Source of the DNA: Ciona savignyi
Lineage: Eukaryota > Chordata > Ascidiacea > Phlebobranchia > Cionidae
Length of the DNA stretch: 64,000 nt
Direction of reading: 5' to 3'
NCBI GenBank assembly: GCA_000149265.1
Contig: CH002657.1
Coordinates: 289,544 to 353,543 of the forward strand
Shown here: piece by piece, positions 1-11,044 of the stretch
How positions within the stretch are numbered: position 1 is the first letter of the stretch
Layout: every line of letters starts with the position of its first letter
Program-made: the position numbers and the translations under genes
The notes under the pieces: generated by a model
What the model was told of the DNA's origin: nothing
Database searches by the model: none
What the model saw: only the letters and a program-made list of their open reading frames with translations

Positions 1-58
1 AAAATGCAAGTTATACATCTAAAACTTAAAAAGTTTTAAAATATACTATAAACTGTAC

Positions 59-1480
59 CGGACGAAACTGCTTGTAAGTGAGGCAGTTGAACTCTTGGGA
101 ACTCGCAACTGTGACAACATTCTCAACTATATATGTCAAAGCTTTTTCTGCCAAATTGGAGCAAGACAGTTTTTCAGCAAATGCCCTGATGCTTAAACAA
201 TTCGAGGTGTCAAGTCGGTCTCCAACAAACCCACAGCAAGCTTCTCGTACACTGTGGAACTGTAATACACATTATTGTATAAATGAAAGTGGTATTAGTT
301 TCATGGTGCTAAATCTGTTATTCTGTTGGCACTTATTTATAGGAACATAGGTACTTGATTATTGAATGCTTATGTCCAATCCAAGTACTGCAAAAACCCA
401 GTCAAGCTTGCAAAAGGTCTATAATTATTAACTGTTATAAGTACAAAATGCAATGACACAAGTTAAAGCACTTGTACCAAACTCCCATTTGTTAATTTGT
501 GTCAAAAACATTGCCAGACAAACAAATTGTAGAAATTTTAGGCTTACATTATGGCTTATATATCACATTTAACTTAAGCTGCTTCAGAAAACATAATCCT
601 TATAGATAGTCTACAAATTACTTGCAACAAATCGGAAGCTTTCAACAAGTCAATGACATTGTCTTCAGTTATAGTTACACTCCCAGTATAACAAAAGTTG
701 ATGAGAACTTCAGCAGCTCCAGGTTCAACACCAAACAAAGTAACTTTATCCGTGCAACTTTCCTTCATCATACCAGCAAACATACTCCTGCATGACAAAT
801 TCCTTATATTGCAATATAAAAAAGAACTATTAATGCATGCATGAATTTTGCTCCAACTACCTGATGCAGTTCCAAGAGTTACACTAAGTTATAATATGGT
901 AAAAGATATAGGAATAATAATTTTTACTTTATACATTTATATTTGTTTAACTAAAAGTAGTTGTGATTTTCTTATTATACGACCATAAAACTTAATTCAT
1001 CTCTTGCATGTCTTTTATTCAGTTCTGATTTAAATAAGCAAACAAATTCTATTAAATATTTTTAAGAGTAATTTAAAGGACAAAAATTCAAAATATTGTG
1101 GGCCATTGTAGGTTGAAGTGCAAACTATATGGTTGATTGAATTGCGCTGTTATGCAATGTTACTTTATTTAAAATGTGCAACAAAGTGTCGCAGTCCAAC
1201 ATTCAGCATTCAGTACCGCATACATTACAAAGTTCAATTGTAAGCACAGTAATGTTATAAAAAATAAACATCATAAGATACCAATTTATTACCTGAAATA
1301 GTTGCTTGCTGCTGCCAGAATGATTCTGTGACATGGAAATCTCTCATTTGCGACACTTATGACAATGTCAAAAAACTTGCCATCATTTCTCAGGTTGCTC
1401 AAGCCATGCAATATATCATTTTGAAAGTTTGGATCTGTGAAGTTGCTGCTTACTGCAGAGGTTCCTTTAATGTCCAGCAT
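59..1480 (-). CDS. Kelch-like protein, N-terminal BTB and BACK part (partial, runs off left edge)
   Basis: Three coding exons read on the minus strand: 1480-1293, 787-622 and 259-59; phases fit (188 + 166 + 201 nt). Exon 1 starts at an ATG and reads into the BTB fold (KFFDIVISVANERFPCHR, then AAASNYFR). Exon 2 continues with SMFAGMMKES and FCYTGSVTITEDNV, typical BTB blocks. Exon 3 begins FHSVREACC and carries LDTSNCLSIRAFAEKLSC, the signature of the BACK domain. Splice sites are GT-AG (gtaata donor at 1292, gtaatt donor at 621, ttacag acceptor before 259); the donor at about 58 is a guess. Such proteins usually end in kelch repeats and serve as substrate adaptors for cullin-3 ubiquitin ligases. 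The kelch part would lie left of the window, so the exact member cannot be named. BTB-BACK identity is confident; the kelch tail is inferred. Confidence 0.86.
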
Positions 1481-3119
1481 CCTTTTGATATTTAACCCAA
1501 AATCACAATCTCTTTAGTTTTGGCATTTAAATAAATACTTACTGCCTGCAAGCCTGCAAATTGTACACATATTATGATTACCTGTCACTGAAGGATTAAA
1601 AACAATATAAAATAAATGCAACAATGAAGTCTATTCCACATCTCAAGTAATTAATTATCCTGCAAAATATGTCATTTCTAAGTGTGCGTACATCAAGATT
1701 CAAGATTTAAGATTCAAGATTTTTATTTGGTCAGCATGATACTTTCATAATAGTGACGATCACCATTTTATAATAAATATAAATTATAAAAAATAAATAA
1801 ATAAAAACACAATGTCACAATAACATGATAGAAAAGAAAACGTAATTAATGCTGGCCAGGGTGACAGTGAAAAGACTGTTAAGTCATCGAGTCACTGCCA
1901 CCCTCTTTTGTTTTGAGTTATATATTTGCAATAAAAATTAAACACAGTGGCAGTACATTTGAGGAAAAAAATAATAAAGTAAATAAATATGAAAAACAAA
2001 AAAAAATTCAATTTAACAAAAAAAAATTCACTTTAACAAAAAACAATTTAGTTCAATTCAAATTCATCAAGATAGTTCTTGCGCATGACACTGCCTTACT
2101 TTTTACCGGCAAGATCAATCAGGTTCAGTTAGATGGGTTAGTTTATTACAATGCGGTTACAAATACAAACAAGATCAGTGTGATAGTTTATGCGTTTTCC
2201 CCATTCACTGAGTTGAAATACATCAATATACTATACCTCCTTCTTTATTTTAGTTTACTCAGACAAACCAGCATTACTGTTAATTATAATTGTATATTTA
2301 TCTTTCGAAGTAGCAGTATTAATTATCATGCCATAATCTATCGATTTACAGCAAATATATGCCTAAGCATATTTACTTTAGTTATTAATTCATCATTGAT
2401 AAAAACTAAACCATGGTGATGATTTACTCTGACGTTCTACTCTGCTGTGCGATATTTTAAAACAAACAACGGACAAATATTTTTCTTGTTGGGTTGCTAA
2501 TCTTGCTATTGAGTTTAAACTATTAATCTGTTTAGGAAGAAGCAACCAGGGCGCCAAACAAAACATAGTTGGACAGGACAGCTGAAACAAAGTAACAACT
2601 AATTCGCTTTTGTCGGGAACAAAGTGTTAAAAATCATATTTTCATTTTGGGGAATTACCCAATGATTTTCAACGTAAAAAATAGGACAACAATTTTTAGG
2701 TCTATTTTTTTTAAATTTGGTTTCTTTAAAAGTATAAAAAAAATGTTACTTTTTAGTGTATAACTATGTAAGATGGTAAAATAGCAGGTCCTAATTTAAA
2801 TGTTTTTAAAAACAGTTTACACGCATAACTTCTTTAATAAAACGACAAAAGACCAACAGCAAGCACACACATGTCGTGCAGTCCATTTTATGTTTCTAAT
2901 TAATTTGCTCATTGGCCATCGTTACAACTAAGATTGATTTTCCAGCTTATACTGCCAATAACAACTGTTCGATTTGCATGAAAATGCGTTTAGAGTTAAA
3001 TAAAATTTACTATATACGATAAGTTTTTAACTGCAAAGTTCCAGCTTCAAATCTTTTCCTGTTAGTTAGTTCCAGTCGTAAACAAGTTCTAGTAGTTTCT
3101 TTGTCTCTGATTGCTTATC
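1481..3119. other. 5' flank of the kelch-like gene, no gene seen
   Basis: AT-rich sequence without a convincing coding exon on either strand. An open frame at 1913-2419 is low-complexity, lysine/asparagine-rich translation of AT-rich DNA and shows no domain. The stretch probably contains the 5' UTR or a first noncoding exon of the minus-strand kelch-like gene. Confidence 0.5.
1699..1738 (+). repeat. Short tandem tail of a dispersed element
   Basis: Imperfect tandem copies of a 7-8 base unit (gattcaa / gatttaa) run into a T-rich tract. Simple repeats of this sort commonly form the 3' tails of CR1/L2-type LINEs and their SINEs. No LINE coding sequence is visible upstream, so this is at most a 5'-truncated copy. 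Confidence 0.4.
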
Positions 3120-3235
3120 ACGCGCGAATCATATTTACAGCGATGACGTCATAAGTCACCATTTGGTATTTATAATCTTTAATCCACGTGACATGGCCAA
3201 GTGGAGAAAAGAAAACCTCAACAGAAAGCCAATCG
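3120..3235. promoter_or_regulatory. Promoter-like cluster: CRE, E-box, CCAAT
   Basis: A perfect CRE palindrome TGACGTCA lies at 3144-3151, a CACGTG E-box at 3185-3190 and a CCAAT box near 3220, all within about 100 bp and in a more CpG-containing patch than the flanks. This is a plausible core promoter or proximal enhancer for the minus-strand kelch-like gene, whose ATG lies 1.6 kb away. The motifs are seen directly; function is inferred. Confidence 0.4.
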
Positions 3236-5533
3236 TAAAGAAATAATTTGGTATAAATGAATAAAACTCCCTCTGGGCGTTACAGGTTACCTAAATTTAG
3301 AATATAATACGTAGTATAATAACCCAATTTCAGAGAGGAGATAATTGCAGCCCTTTCGTTGGCCAAGGAATAAGTCATACGAAACAACTAATTCAAAGCT
3401 AGTGTAATGGATTAAAATTAGGCTATTGGGTGATCAAAAATCACTTAGCACTAAAGGTTTTTTCGCGTGAGGTTGATAAATAAATTTAATATTACACGCT
3501 TGTCTTATGTTCAATAATATTACATAACAGCGCTTTATATATTCTTTAAAAATAACAACCTTTAAAGAGCCCAACATTGCATTACGTAGCTTCCCATTTT
3601 CACTTTGTAATTGATACCCTGGTTATGGACTTAAAAGCATGGTTTAAAAAAGTCCGGATAGTTGAAACATGTACCTCCGCTTCGATATTAAATCTTGGGT
3701 GTGTGACGTGTTAGAGCCTCAATATAGTACTATTTTGATATACGAGGTCAATTTTTCCATGTTTTTTTATTGTCGTCTTCTTGCCGTTTAACAGAATGGA
3801 ATTTAAAAAGGGGTGGACTAACTTTTCCACTCTGGTCTACGCTTTCGGTCACACCTTCCCCCAAGGCCGACTCCCCCTTGCTACTAATCGCGCTTTACCG
3901 CACACTCTTTTTCACGGCTCTATATCGTTTGGTCTTAATTAAATTTTGTTTGCTTAATATTGTTTTTTCGCCTAGCTTTGGCGGCCGCGTCCGCTATATT
4001 TATTAAATTATATCCTTTTTTTAATGACGTCTTTTAACGACTGTTCGTTTTGCCGTCTTTCACTATTCCTGTGTCGTGATTTTATTCGTTTGCCATTTTA
4101 TAAATACTATGGCAAAAAAAGGAATAACCTAAACTAAAAACTAAATTCTCATATAATTTAATTTAAAATTTGAAAGAGAAAATTACAGCTTTAAAAATGG
4201 AAAATTAAAAAAAACAAGAAAAAATGGTCATCCAATACATATAATGTACGTATTGCTTACTTAAATAGTGTTTTTGCTTAAAAAAAATTCCGTGCATTTA
4301 TATTGCATTTTCGTTGTCGTGTTATACTTGTAATATAAACAACTGCATTTGGCAATAGCGCAGGACTTCGTTTGTTCCTGCACTGCCAAAATAGTTTTTG
4401 TAGTAAACAGTGTACGGCACACCCAAGTTTCAGATTTTTAGAGTAAACCGTAATTTTTAAAAGTAATGCATCTATAGGTATTATGTAATTAACAACGGAT
4501 TATTAAATGGCGATATGTTTATATCGTGTCGTTTATCTTACCTCTACCAATAGCCACATTTAATTACACCGTAACTCGTATTGCGACATGAAAAAAGTTT
4601 TGTAATTATAGTGAGTGAGCAAAAATAAACGAAGCGCAAGTATTTAATGTATAACCGTACACGTGTTACATGTATCGCCTTGTTAAGCATCAAGATTACT
4701 TAACCTTTCGAATGACCCGGTTTCTTTTTACCAGAAACGCATCCGGGATCACGAATTTGCATAATACCATAGTTGGGGAGATGAGTAACTATTTGGCACC
4801 TTTTTACGTAAAAAAGTGACTTTGCGGGAAACGTGCAGTTTCTCGGTTTAATTTAACGAGCCCTGACGTGTATAAGACAGTAATAAACCAACTCAACCCA
4901 GTGTGACAGGAGTTTACCGGGACTGAGTAGGTCATGACCCCCAATAACTTCCCGACACTAAGTGAGTAAATCTAAAGTACCACATTTTCTAAATGAGGTA
5001 TATCACGTATTTAAAAGTACAATGGCTCTCTAATTTTATTGCTGATGTAGTAAAAGTAATTGTAAAATGATTTTACAATGCATTTAATGGGCCATTATAC
5101 CAGTAGTAATATATATATACAGTATATATAGTTAGCAATCCACCTTTTGTAATTCTTGTTTGTGCAAGACTTGCTTTTTGGGTTGTCAATCATCTAACAA
5201 TAACCGGAAGGAAATAATCGCATGTCGTGATTACCCAAAGTAGATACCACCTGGAGAGCGGAAGCCTGTTTTACAAAGTTTAGCTGAGTCAGGTTAAGCA
5301 CTTTTGCATAGGTAGCGATATCAAACTTTAAATGGTAACGCAACAGACAGGTCGATCACAAACGTAGCTTCACCACACTATGACTATTACTGTGATGAGT
5401 CACACAGAGCATTCTGACGTAATAAACGATAGATAAAGCTAGCTTTGTACATCTAATATGACGTAATTTGCAAGCTTGTCATTCGGCTGGAATAACGTTC
5501 TCATAGATCATAGCATTTCCGGAATAAACGTCC
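3236..5533. other. Intergenic, upstream of the LPMO-like gene
   Basis: No supported gene. A 78-codon frame at 3770-4006 has no recognisable domain. There is an AT palindrome around 5107-5130 (alternating TA), and an AP-1-like TGAGTCA at 5396-5402 within the proximal flank of the next gene. Confidence 0.5.
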
Positions 5534-5781
5534 TTTATATAAAGCTGTAGTGAATGTATGTAGTTCAAATCACTTCAAGACGACAAAGAAGACCAAGCAG
5601 CTCGAACCGTTTATTTTAATACAAGTCTGTTATTGACAAAGAATTGCCAAGTAGAAAAAGGGTAAGAGTGCGAAGGCCGAAAATAAAACATAGATAATAC
5701 GATCGCTGTTTTAACGCGAAATTGAATTTAAGAATTTAAAAACTAAACATGAAAGTCAAATTACATGATTTATTTTTGCAG
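5534..5781 (+). promoter_or_regulatory. TATA box, 5' UTR exon and 5' UTR intron of the LPMO-like gene
   Basis: A TATA box (tttatataaag) at 5534-5544 would place the transcription start near 5565. A consensus donor (gtaaga, GT at 5662) and an acceptor (tatttttgcag ending 5781) frame a 120-bp intron, so the coding ATG is the first codon of the next exon. If the acceptor is instead used for spliced-leader trans-splicing, which is common in Ciona, the upstream part would be an outron. Confidence 0.55.
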
Positions 5782-8637
5782 ATGGCCCGTTCGATAAGCA
5801 TTGCAGTAGTTGCAATCTATCTGATGGTTGGATACGTTCGCTCCCACAGTTGGATTGCGTGCAGCGATTACACAGAAAAGAATGGAGGTTTGTGGGACCC
5901 AGCCCGATGCAGAGGATTCCCCAGAGACAGTATGAACTATGCACCTAAGAACAGCTTTGGTTTAGATAGGGGTAAGTCAATTTGCCTTAAACTAAGTTTC
6001 TTTTTTTAAATTCTTCATTGCCTCTTGGGTATGAACTTCAGGGAGAGAATATTTTTAAAATTTGTTTTAATTTTTTATCTACATTTGGTTTAAATACTGG
6101 ATTCCTTTAAGTTTAATGTTGTCGTGCATGTTGCATATGAGTATGCTAAAATACATGCTAAAATACTTAAAGTGATATTCATTAGGTTTTGACCACAAGC
6201 CTGGCAACCAAGGAAACGTTTGCAAAACAAGTTACAGCCGTGGAAGTTATTCCGCCGCTTACCCGAAAGCCGTTTACTACCCAGGACAACAAGTTATCAT
6301 CGTCCATCCGATGAAGGTACAGTTAAAATATGTTATATATATTGACATCCTGATCACAGGAAGTTGCATAAGTTTCTAAGTGTACAAATACCCACAGAAT
6401 CACGGAGCTGACACATGTACAAATGCGCACATTCCTGATTCTGGAAATGCAATTTACCGAGGCGTGGGTGCCCAAGATCGCAACGGAAACTTGCAGCATT
6501 TTAAGCGCAACTTGGTGTCGGACTTGGGAAGGTCTGTGGTCGGCCAACCTTCCACCATGAGCCAGTACCCAAAACCTGGTTATCAGAATGCCCCACGTTT
6601 CTGCGACAACACCGACAAATCCATGGGAACTTACAGTTTCAACGTGCCCGGCGACATTGCCCCAGGTAAGCTATAATATTATTAAAAACTAAAATACAAA
6701 CAAAAAAAATGGCACCGATTGAGCAGTCGAATAAACTTTTTTTGATTCAGGCGAGTATACATTTGTGTGGAGATGGTCTTTCAATGGCCCCCAGGATCAT
6801 TATACCACTTGCTTTGACGTCATAATTGCTCCTAACAAAGCTTCGCGTGACCAGACGCTTCAGGTAAATAATAAATACGACTGTATATTTTAAAATCCAC
6901 ATTTTAGGCGATCTATTTTAGGAGTTTATTTTATACTTTAACCAACGTCTGCGAAACTTTTATTAACCAAAGGCTTTGTATAACTTCAACAGTCTCGTGG
7001 TGTAAGTGATTTGTCCGTGGCTTGTGGAGGCACCCTATCAAATCTTGGAAGTGGAAGTTCAGTTGGCTGCACCCCTGGCGCCACAGCCCCTCCTGGTCCA
7101 AGCACGGCGGCACCAGTCACAACCAGAAGAACCACAACCACCATGCGGCCTACTACCACTCGGACCACCACCCCGTAAGCACTAAAGAATATTGACTAAT
7201 TTGGTCTGCAATAACCTATTTGTATTCCGAAATCCTTGGTGCACATGTTACGAACTAGCGTTTGTACAAGTCGCAATTAGTGCGACTGACCCTCGCAACA
7301 CTTGTGAATAATAAAGGCGGAAATATGGTATAAAATGATCTTTTTTATAACAGGAAAGCACAAATAAAAATAATTAAAAAACTAAATATTTAATTTTTAA
7401 CCGTGATGTGATGGTTGAGGTTGGAATTAATGTAAAATATTCAATCAGCACATGTTTTTACACAACCCATTGTAAACTTTTGACGCTGAATTGTTTCTAA
7501 ATGATTTACAACATGTTTAACTATTTACCACCGTAAAATATTATATGAATCATATATACTCTTAATCACCCCGAGGACGTGGAAACAAAATACCAAACGC
7601 GGACGCTCCACACGTCATATGTATATACCGATGTTGTATCAGCATGTTGCCAGAATACGGCGCTGGAAAATTTTAAGTTTGTGGTGTCGGTTAATTTGGG
7701 GTCTTACGATGAAATATCCAAATATGGCCATTTAAAGTAGTTGCGTTTTGTAATCTTCTAAATGTATGACTTTCCTCTTGAGTAATGTCACGGACCCTAG
7801 CGATCACGAGATTTGCTGCATAACCTCACGCTAACCCTATTTAAAAAGAACCTGTTATGCCGAGGTATTTCAACCGCCAGTAAAATATTTTTATATAAGT
7901 TCTTAGATCAAAGCGAAAATGATTAATTGACTTAAATATTTTCGCAGCCCTCAAACTCCAGGTTTCGGTCAGAGACGAGTCCCAATCAACACTTACCAAC
8001 TGAGCGGAGAAATTAGTCTGGGTCCAGCAGTATCGACGGTTTCCAAGAGATACGTTTCTGTCCATTTTGACTGCATCGTTGAAGCTAGCGTAAGTGATCT
8101 GTACATTTTTACCTTAATATGTTTATTACATTTATGGCTGTACTCACGTGCGCGTGTTCAGGAAACTTCAGTCAATAAACACACATATCAGAGAAGTGGT
8201 CAATCGCTTGAATACCACTTTGCTAAAATAAAGTTGATTAAGTTATTTATGTTTCTTCCCTTATTTACCTTTAAATTAATTTGAAAGATTAATTTAAAAC
8301 CATTCGATCGGAATAACGTTTAAAAAGCCACCAGGAACATAACGGCAGAGTGTGCTGGTCGTAGTTTTTTTAATTAAAATTAAATATAAACTGAGATTTA
8401 AAGTATGAGATCGTGATTTTAATAAAATTCCATTTTCAGTTTTGGAACGCCCGACTTATTCGTAGCCACAACCACGAAAATGGGCGCCAAAAACGTCACA
8501 GTGCCATCCATTATGACCTCATGCAAGAACAAATGTCTCAAGTTTCTTCAGGAAAAATTTACTTTACTGCAACGTACAGCCAGCCATGTAACATAATTAG
8601 CAGTCCCCCAATTGCTACTATTACCATGGAAGAATAA
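5782..8637 (+). CDS. Secreted histidine-brace protein, LPMO-like, with Thr-rich linker and C-terminal domain
   Basis: Seven coding exons: 5782-5971, 6186-6316, 6398-6665, 6751-6863, 6993-7174, 7948-8089, 8440-8637. All junctions are GT-AG and in phase; the product is 407 residues. Residues 1-21 form a signal peptide (MARSISIAVVAIYLMVGYVRS), and cleavage exposes His22 in HSWIACSDY as the mature N-terminus. A second histidine follows at His109 (MKNHGADTC), and an aromatic block near 199-222 (EYTFVWRWSFNG, then DHYTTCFDVII) ends the catalytic-type domain. His1, His about 88 and an aromatic near 195 match the copper 'histidine brace' geometry of lytic polysaccharide monooxygenases (established for AA9, AA10 and AA15). 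A Pro/Thr-rich mucin-like linker spans about 250-296, then a domain of about 110 residues that I do not recognise. Start chosen because it directly follows a splice acceptor and yields His at the cleavage point. Likely substrate is cellulose or chitin (inference; ascidians make tunic cellulose). AATAAA overlaps the stop codon. Confidence 0.8.
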
Positions 8638-9883
8638 ACATTTTATTACAACTGCTTTTGAAATACGTTCAAGTCGAAATATGCATTTTTTTCTTAAAAT
8701 CACTGCTCTTTTATTTTTTATTGTCGAGTACAGATATCACGTTATAATAATTAGTATGTTATGCTTTACATTTTGTCAATAAACTAATCAAGATACTCAT
8801 ATAGTTGAGATACCTTAAAAGTAGAAATGGCGCATCGAAGTTTGTGATTCATAGTCATATTGTAAATTGGTGCCACTTTTAGAAACCAGCTTGGAATGTA
8901 TGACGAAGTTGAACGTAATATACTGTGCAAATCACCAATTCTTTTCATCCTATGTAGTATATACAGTAGCAATTCAATCTTTGGACACCATAAAACACTG
9001 TGTTTTGTGTAGCGATTTTGACTTATGGACGTCTCGTCCATTGTCCATCGAACAACTTGCTGTGTTCATACGTTGCCTCTTAGATAAAGGGTTCCAAACT
9101 CTGAAAAGCGTCATAATATAAATAACTATTCACGCGTTAATTGATAAACTTTATATAACGTTATAAAATGTAGGTTATGCTAAGTTTGTAAGTTAGGAAA
9201 ATTGGGTTGTATAAATCAAAACGTCGTATAGTACCATGACCGCAATAGAGTATGTATAAACGAACAGTATTATTATAACATTTAGCCCCAATAATAAACT
9301 AGAGAGTTTAACCACGTGTTTAAGGAGGCGTTCAACTAATTATTTTCCCTATCTCTCCAATGCAAACTGACCTCACAAAAACGACTGTCACTCAAAATCC
9401 TGACATAGGAAGTCTTAGATTTTTTCACAATTTAAAATTGAAGCTTGGATCTGCAACCTAAACTCAAAACCCTACAAAATTTTGTAGTTAAAGTAGTTAC
9501 AAACGAATATGTTAAATTTACGAACATTTTATCAAATTTGTTTTAAATTAAAGACTATTTTTAAGCGCTGTAGTGAAATGAAGCTAAATTCCCAAAAGAG
9601 CGTTTGATTTAGTTTTTTATGGTTTCGGGGAATCTGCCGTGTTTAGTACATAAATTTTTGTTTTTACATATCTGCGATGTGGCATGCCTGTCACAATCAT
9701 AATTTATGAATAAATATTAATTCATGAACAAATCACACAAATCATAATTTTTAGGGTACTTCCCTAGGTATTTTATTTCTTTTTTCTCATCGGTACAGCT
9801 GCGCTACCGCACTAACATTCACCAAATCTAATCAAAATTGGAGCAGCCGTTCAAATGGTATGCCCCAAATAGCTATTTTTTAG

Positions 9884-9969
9884 AAAAAATACCGTTTTGG
9901 ATTTAACATCCCAAAAAAATACCGTTTTGGATTTAACATCCCAAAAAAATACCGTTTTGGATTTAACAT
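9884..9969 (+). repeat. 30-bp tandem repeat, almost three copies
   Basis: A 30-base unit built around ACCGTTTTGG followed by ATTTAACATC repeats almost perfectly two full times plus a partial copy. It looks like replication slippage in AT-rich intergenic DNA; no function is evident. Confidence 0.85.
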
Positions 9970-10184
9970 GATTTAACGGGAATTACCCTAGATTTATCAC
10001 CCAAAATTTTGATTTCTGCAAATATCTCGACCATGATGTTGTTTAACAAATGACAAAGTTTAATTTCTATTCCATTACTCCTTTTAGTAGATGTTGTCTA
10101 TCAGTCAAGGCAAAATTAATATACAGATCCTTAAAGATCTTAAGAAATTAAATTTAATTTACCCTGAGTCAAAGAGTTGTTTGT

Positions 10185-10345
10185 TCGAAACGGGTCGCTA
10201 GCTATTCGGTTGTGCCCTTGGGTAAGGCAATTAACGGACATTGTCTAAACCTAGTTGTAGAGTGGGTTTTACCAAATTGCAATAGCTACGACGCCCATTT
10301 TGTTTTTTCAATAATGGGGATAAACATGAATATCCTATCCTATCT
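10185..10345 (+). repeat. Interspersed repeat copy
   Basis: The segment holds a gcccttgggtaaggcaa block and ends with a 28-base stretch at 10316-10343 (ggggataaacatg, then aatatcctatcctat). The same 28 bases recur in reverse orientation at about 34844-34873, and a diverged gcctttgggcaaggcac block recurs near 35530. The family is unknown to me; it is a short non-autonomous element or fragment. Confidence 0.6.
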
Positions 10346-11044
10346 ACTTAGGATTACATGAATAAAAAATGTGAAATTTGGGATATAGTTCATAAGTAGT
10401 GTGGTATAGATAAGTAAGGTTTGAATATTAAGTCGGTTATACCACAGTTTCTATGGTTATACCATAGAATTCTAAGGATATAGGTGGGATATATTTCGGC
10501 ATCATCCAGTGCTGCATTTTTACCAGCTCGTAAAGTGTTCGTGAAGTTCACAAGGTCTGTTTTAAATTGAACACTTTTTATGAATCGGTTCAGCCAAAAA
10601 TACTATAACAACAAGTTGGTATAAGGTCCAGTTATTATTAAGTCCAGCAAAACATTTTTCAATACTGCTGTTTTAAGTTTTTGCACCCATTCGCAAATAA
10701 CCATAGATATTCGTGTCCGAAACCACTGTTGGCACTCGAGAGCAATGATTTCAAAACAATAGAGTCTGTACTTCGATTTCAATGATCGTGTTACCGATGT
10801 ATGTTAGAATATGTTACGTTATTAATTACTCATCAGTAATGTATATTTTGTATTAACTGCATAAACATGGTTAAGGACCGACATGTTATCTGTTTTGGAA
10901 TAATCAGTATACAACGGACACCCAGAAAAATAGAATATAGGCCTAGCCTATAAAACTAAAGCAAGTCAGCGACATTATTCTAACAAATAAAAAGGCAATA
11001 TCACGTCGGGAGGCTGCGCCACTGCAGTCTCATTGAACTATAAA

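Larger units (their letters stand above)
8638..11044. other. Intergenic between the LPMO-like gene and BICD
   Basis: A second AATAAA at 8779-8784 offers an alternative 3' end for the upstream gene. Overlapping 84-85-codon frames on both strands at 8784-9121 lack any domain or splice context and are not called. The rest is AT-rich DNA with the repeats listed separately. Confidence 0.5.

Noticed and set aside
1913-2419. 168-codon open frame on the plus strand
   Set aside because: Lys/Asn-rich translation of AT-rich DNA with no ATG at its start, no domain and no splice context.
3770-4006. 78-codon plus-strand frame with some hydrophobic stretches
   Set aside because: No ATG start (TTG-like), no homology recognised, no neighbouring exons.
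5100-5130. Alternating TA palindrome as a possible origin or hairpin
   Set aside because: Short AT dinucleotide tract of a kind common in AT-rich intergenic DNA; no further structure.
8784-9121. Overlapping open frames on both strands downstream of the LPMO-like gene
   Set aside because: Mirror-image frames of similar length are typical of chance; no domain, promoter or 3' signal specific to either.
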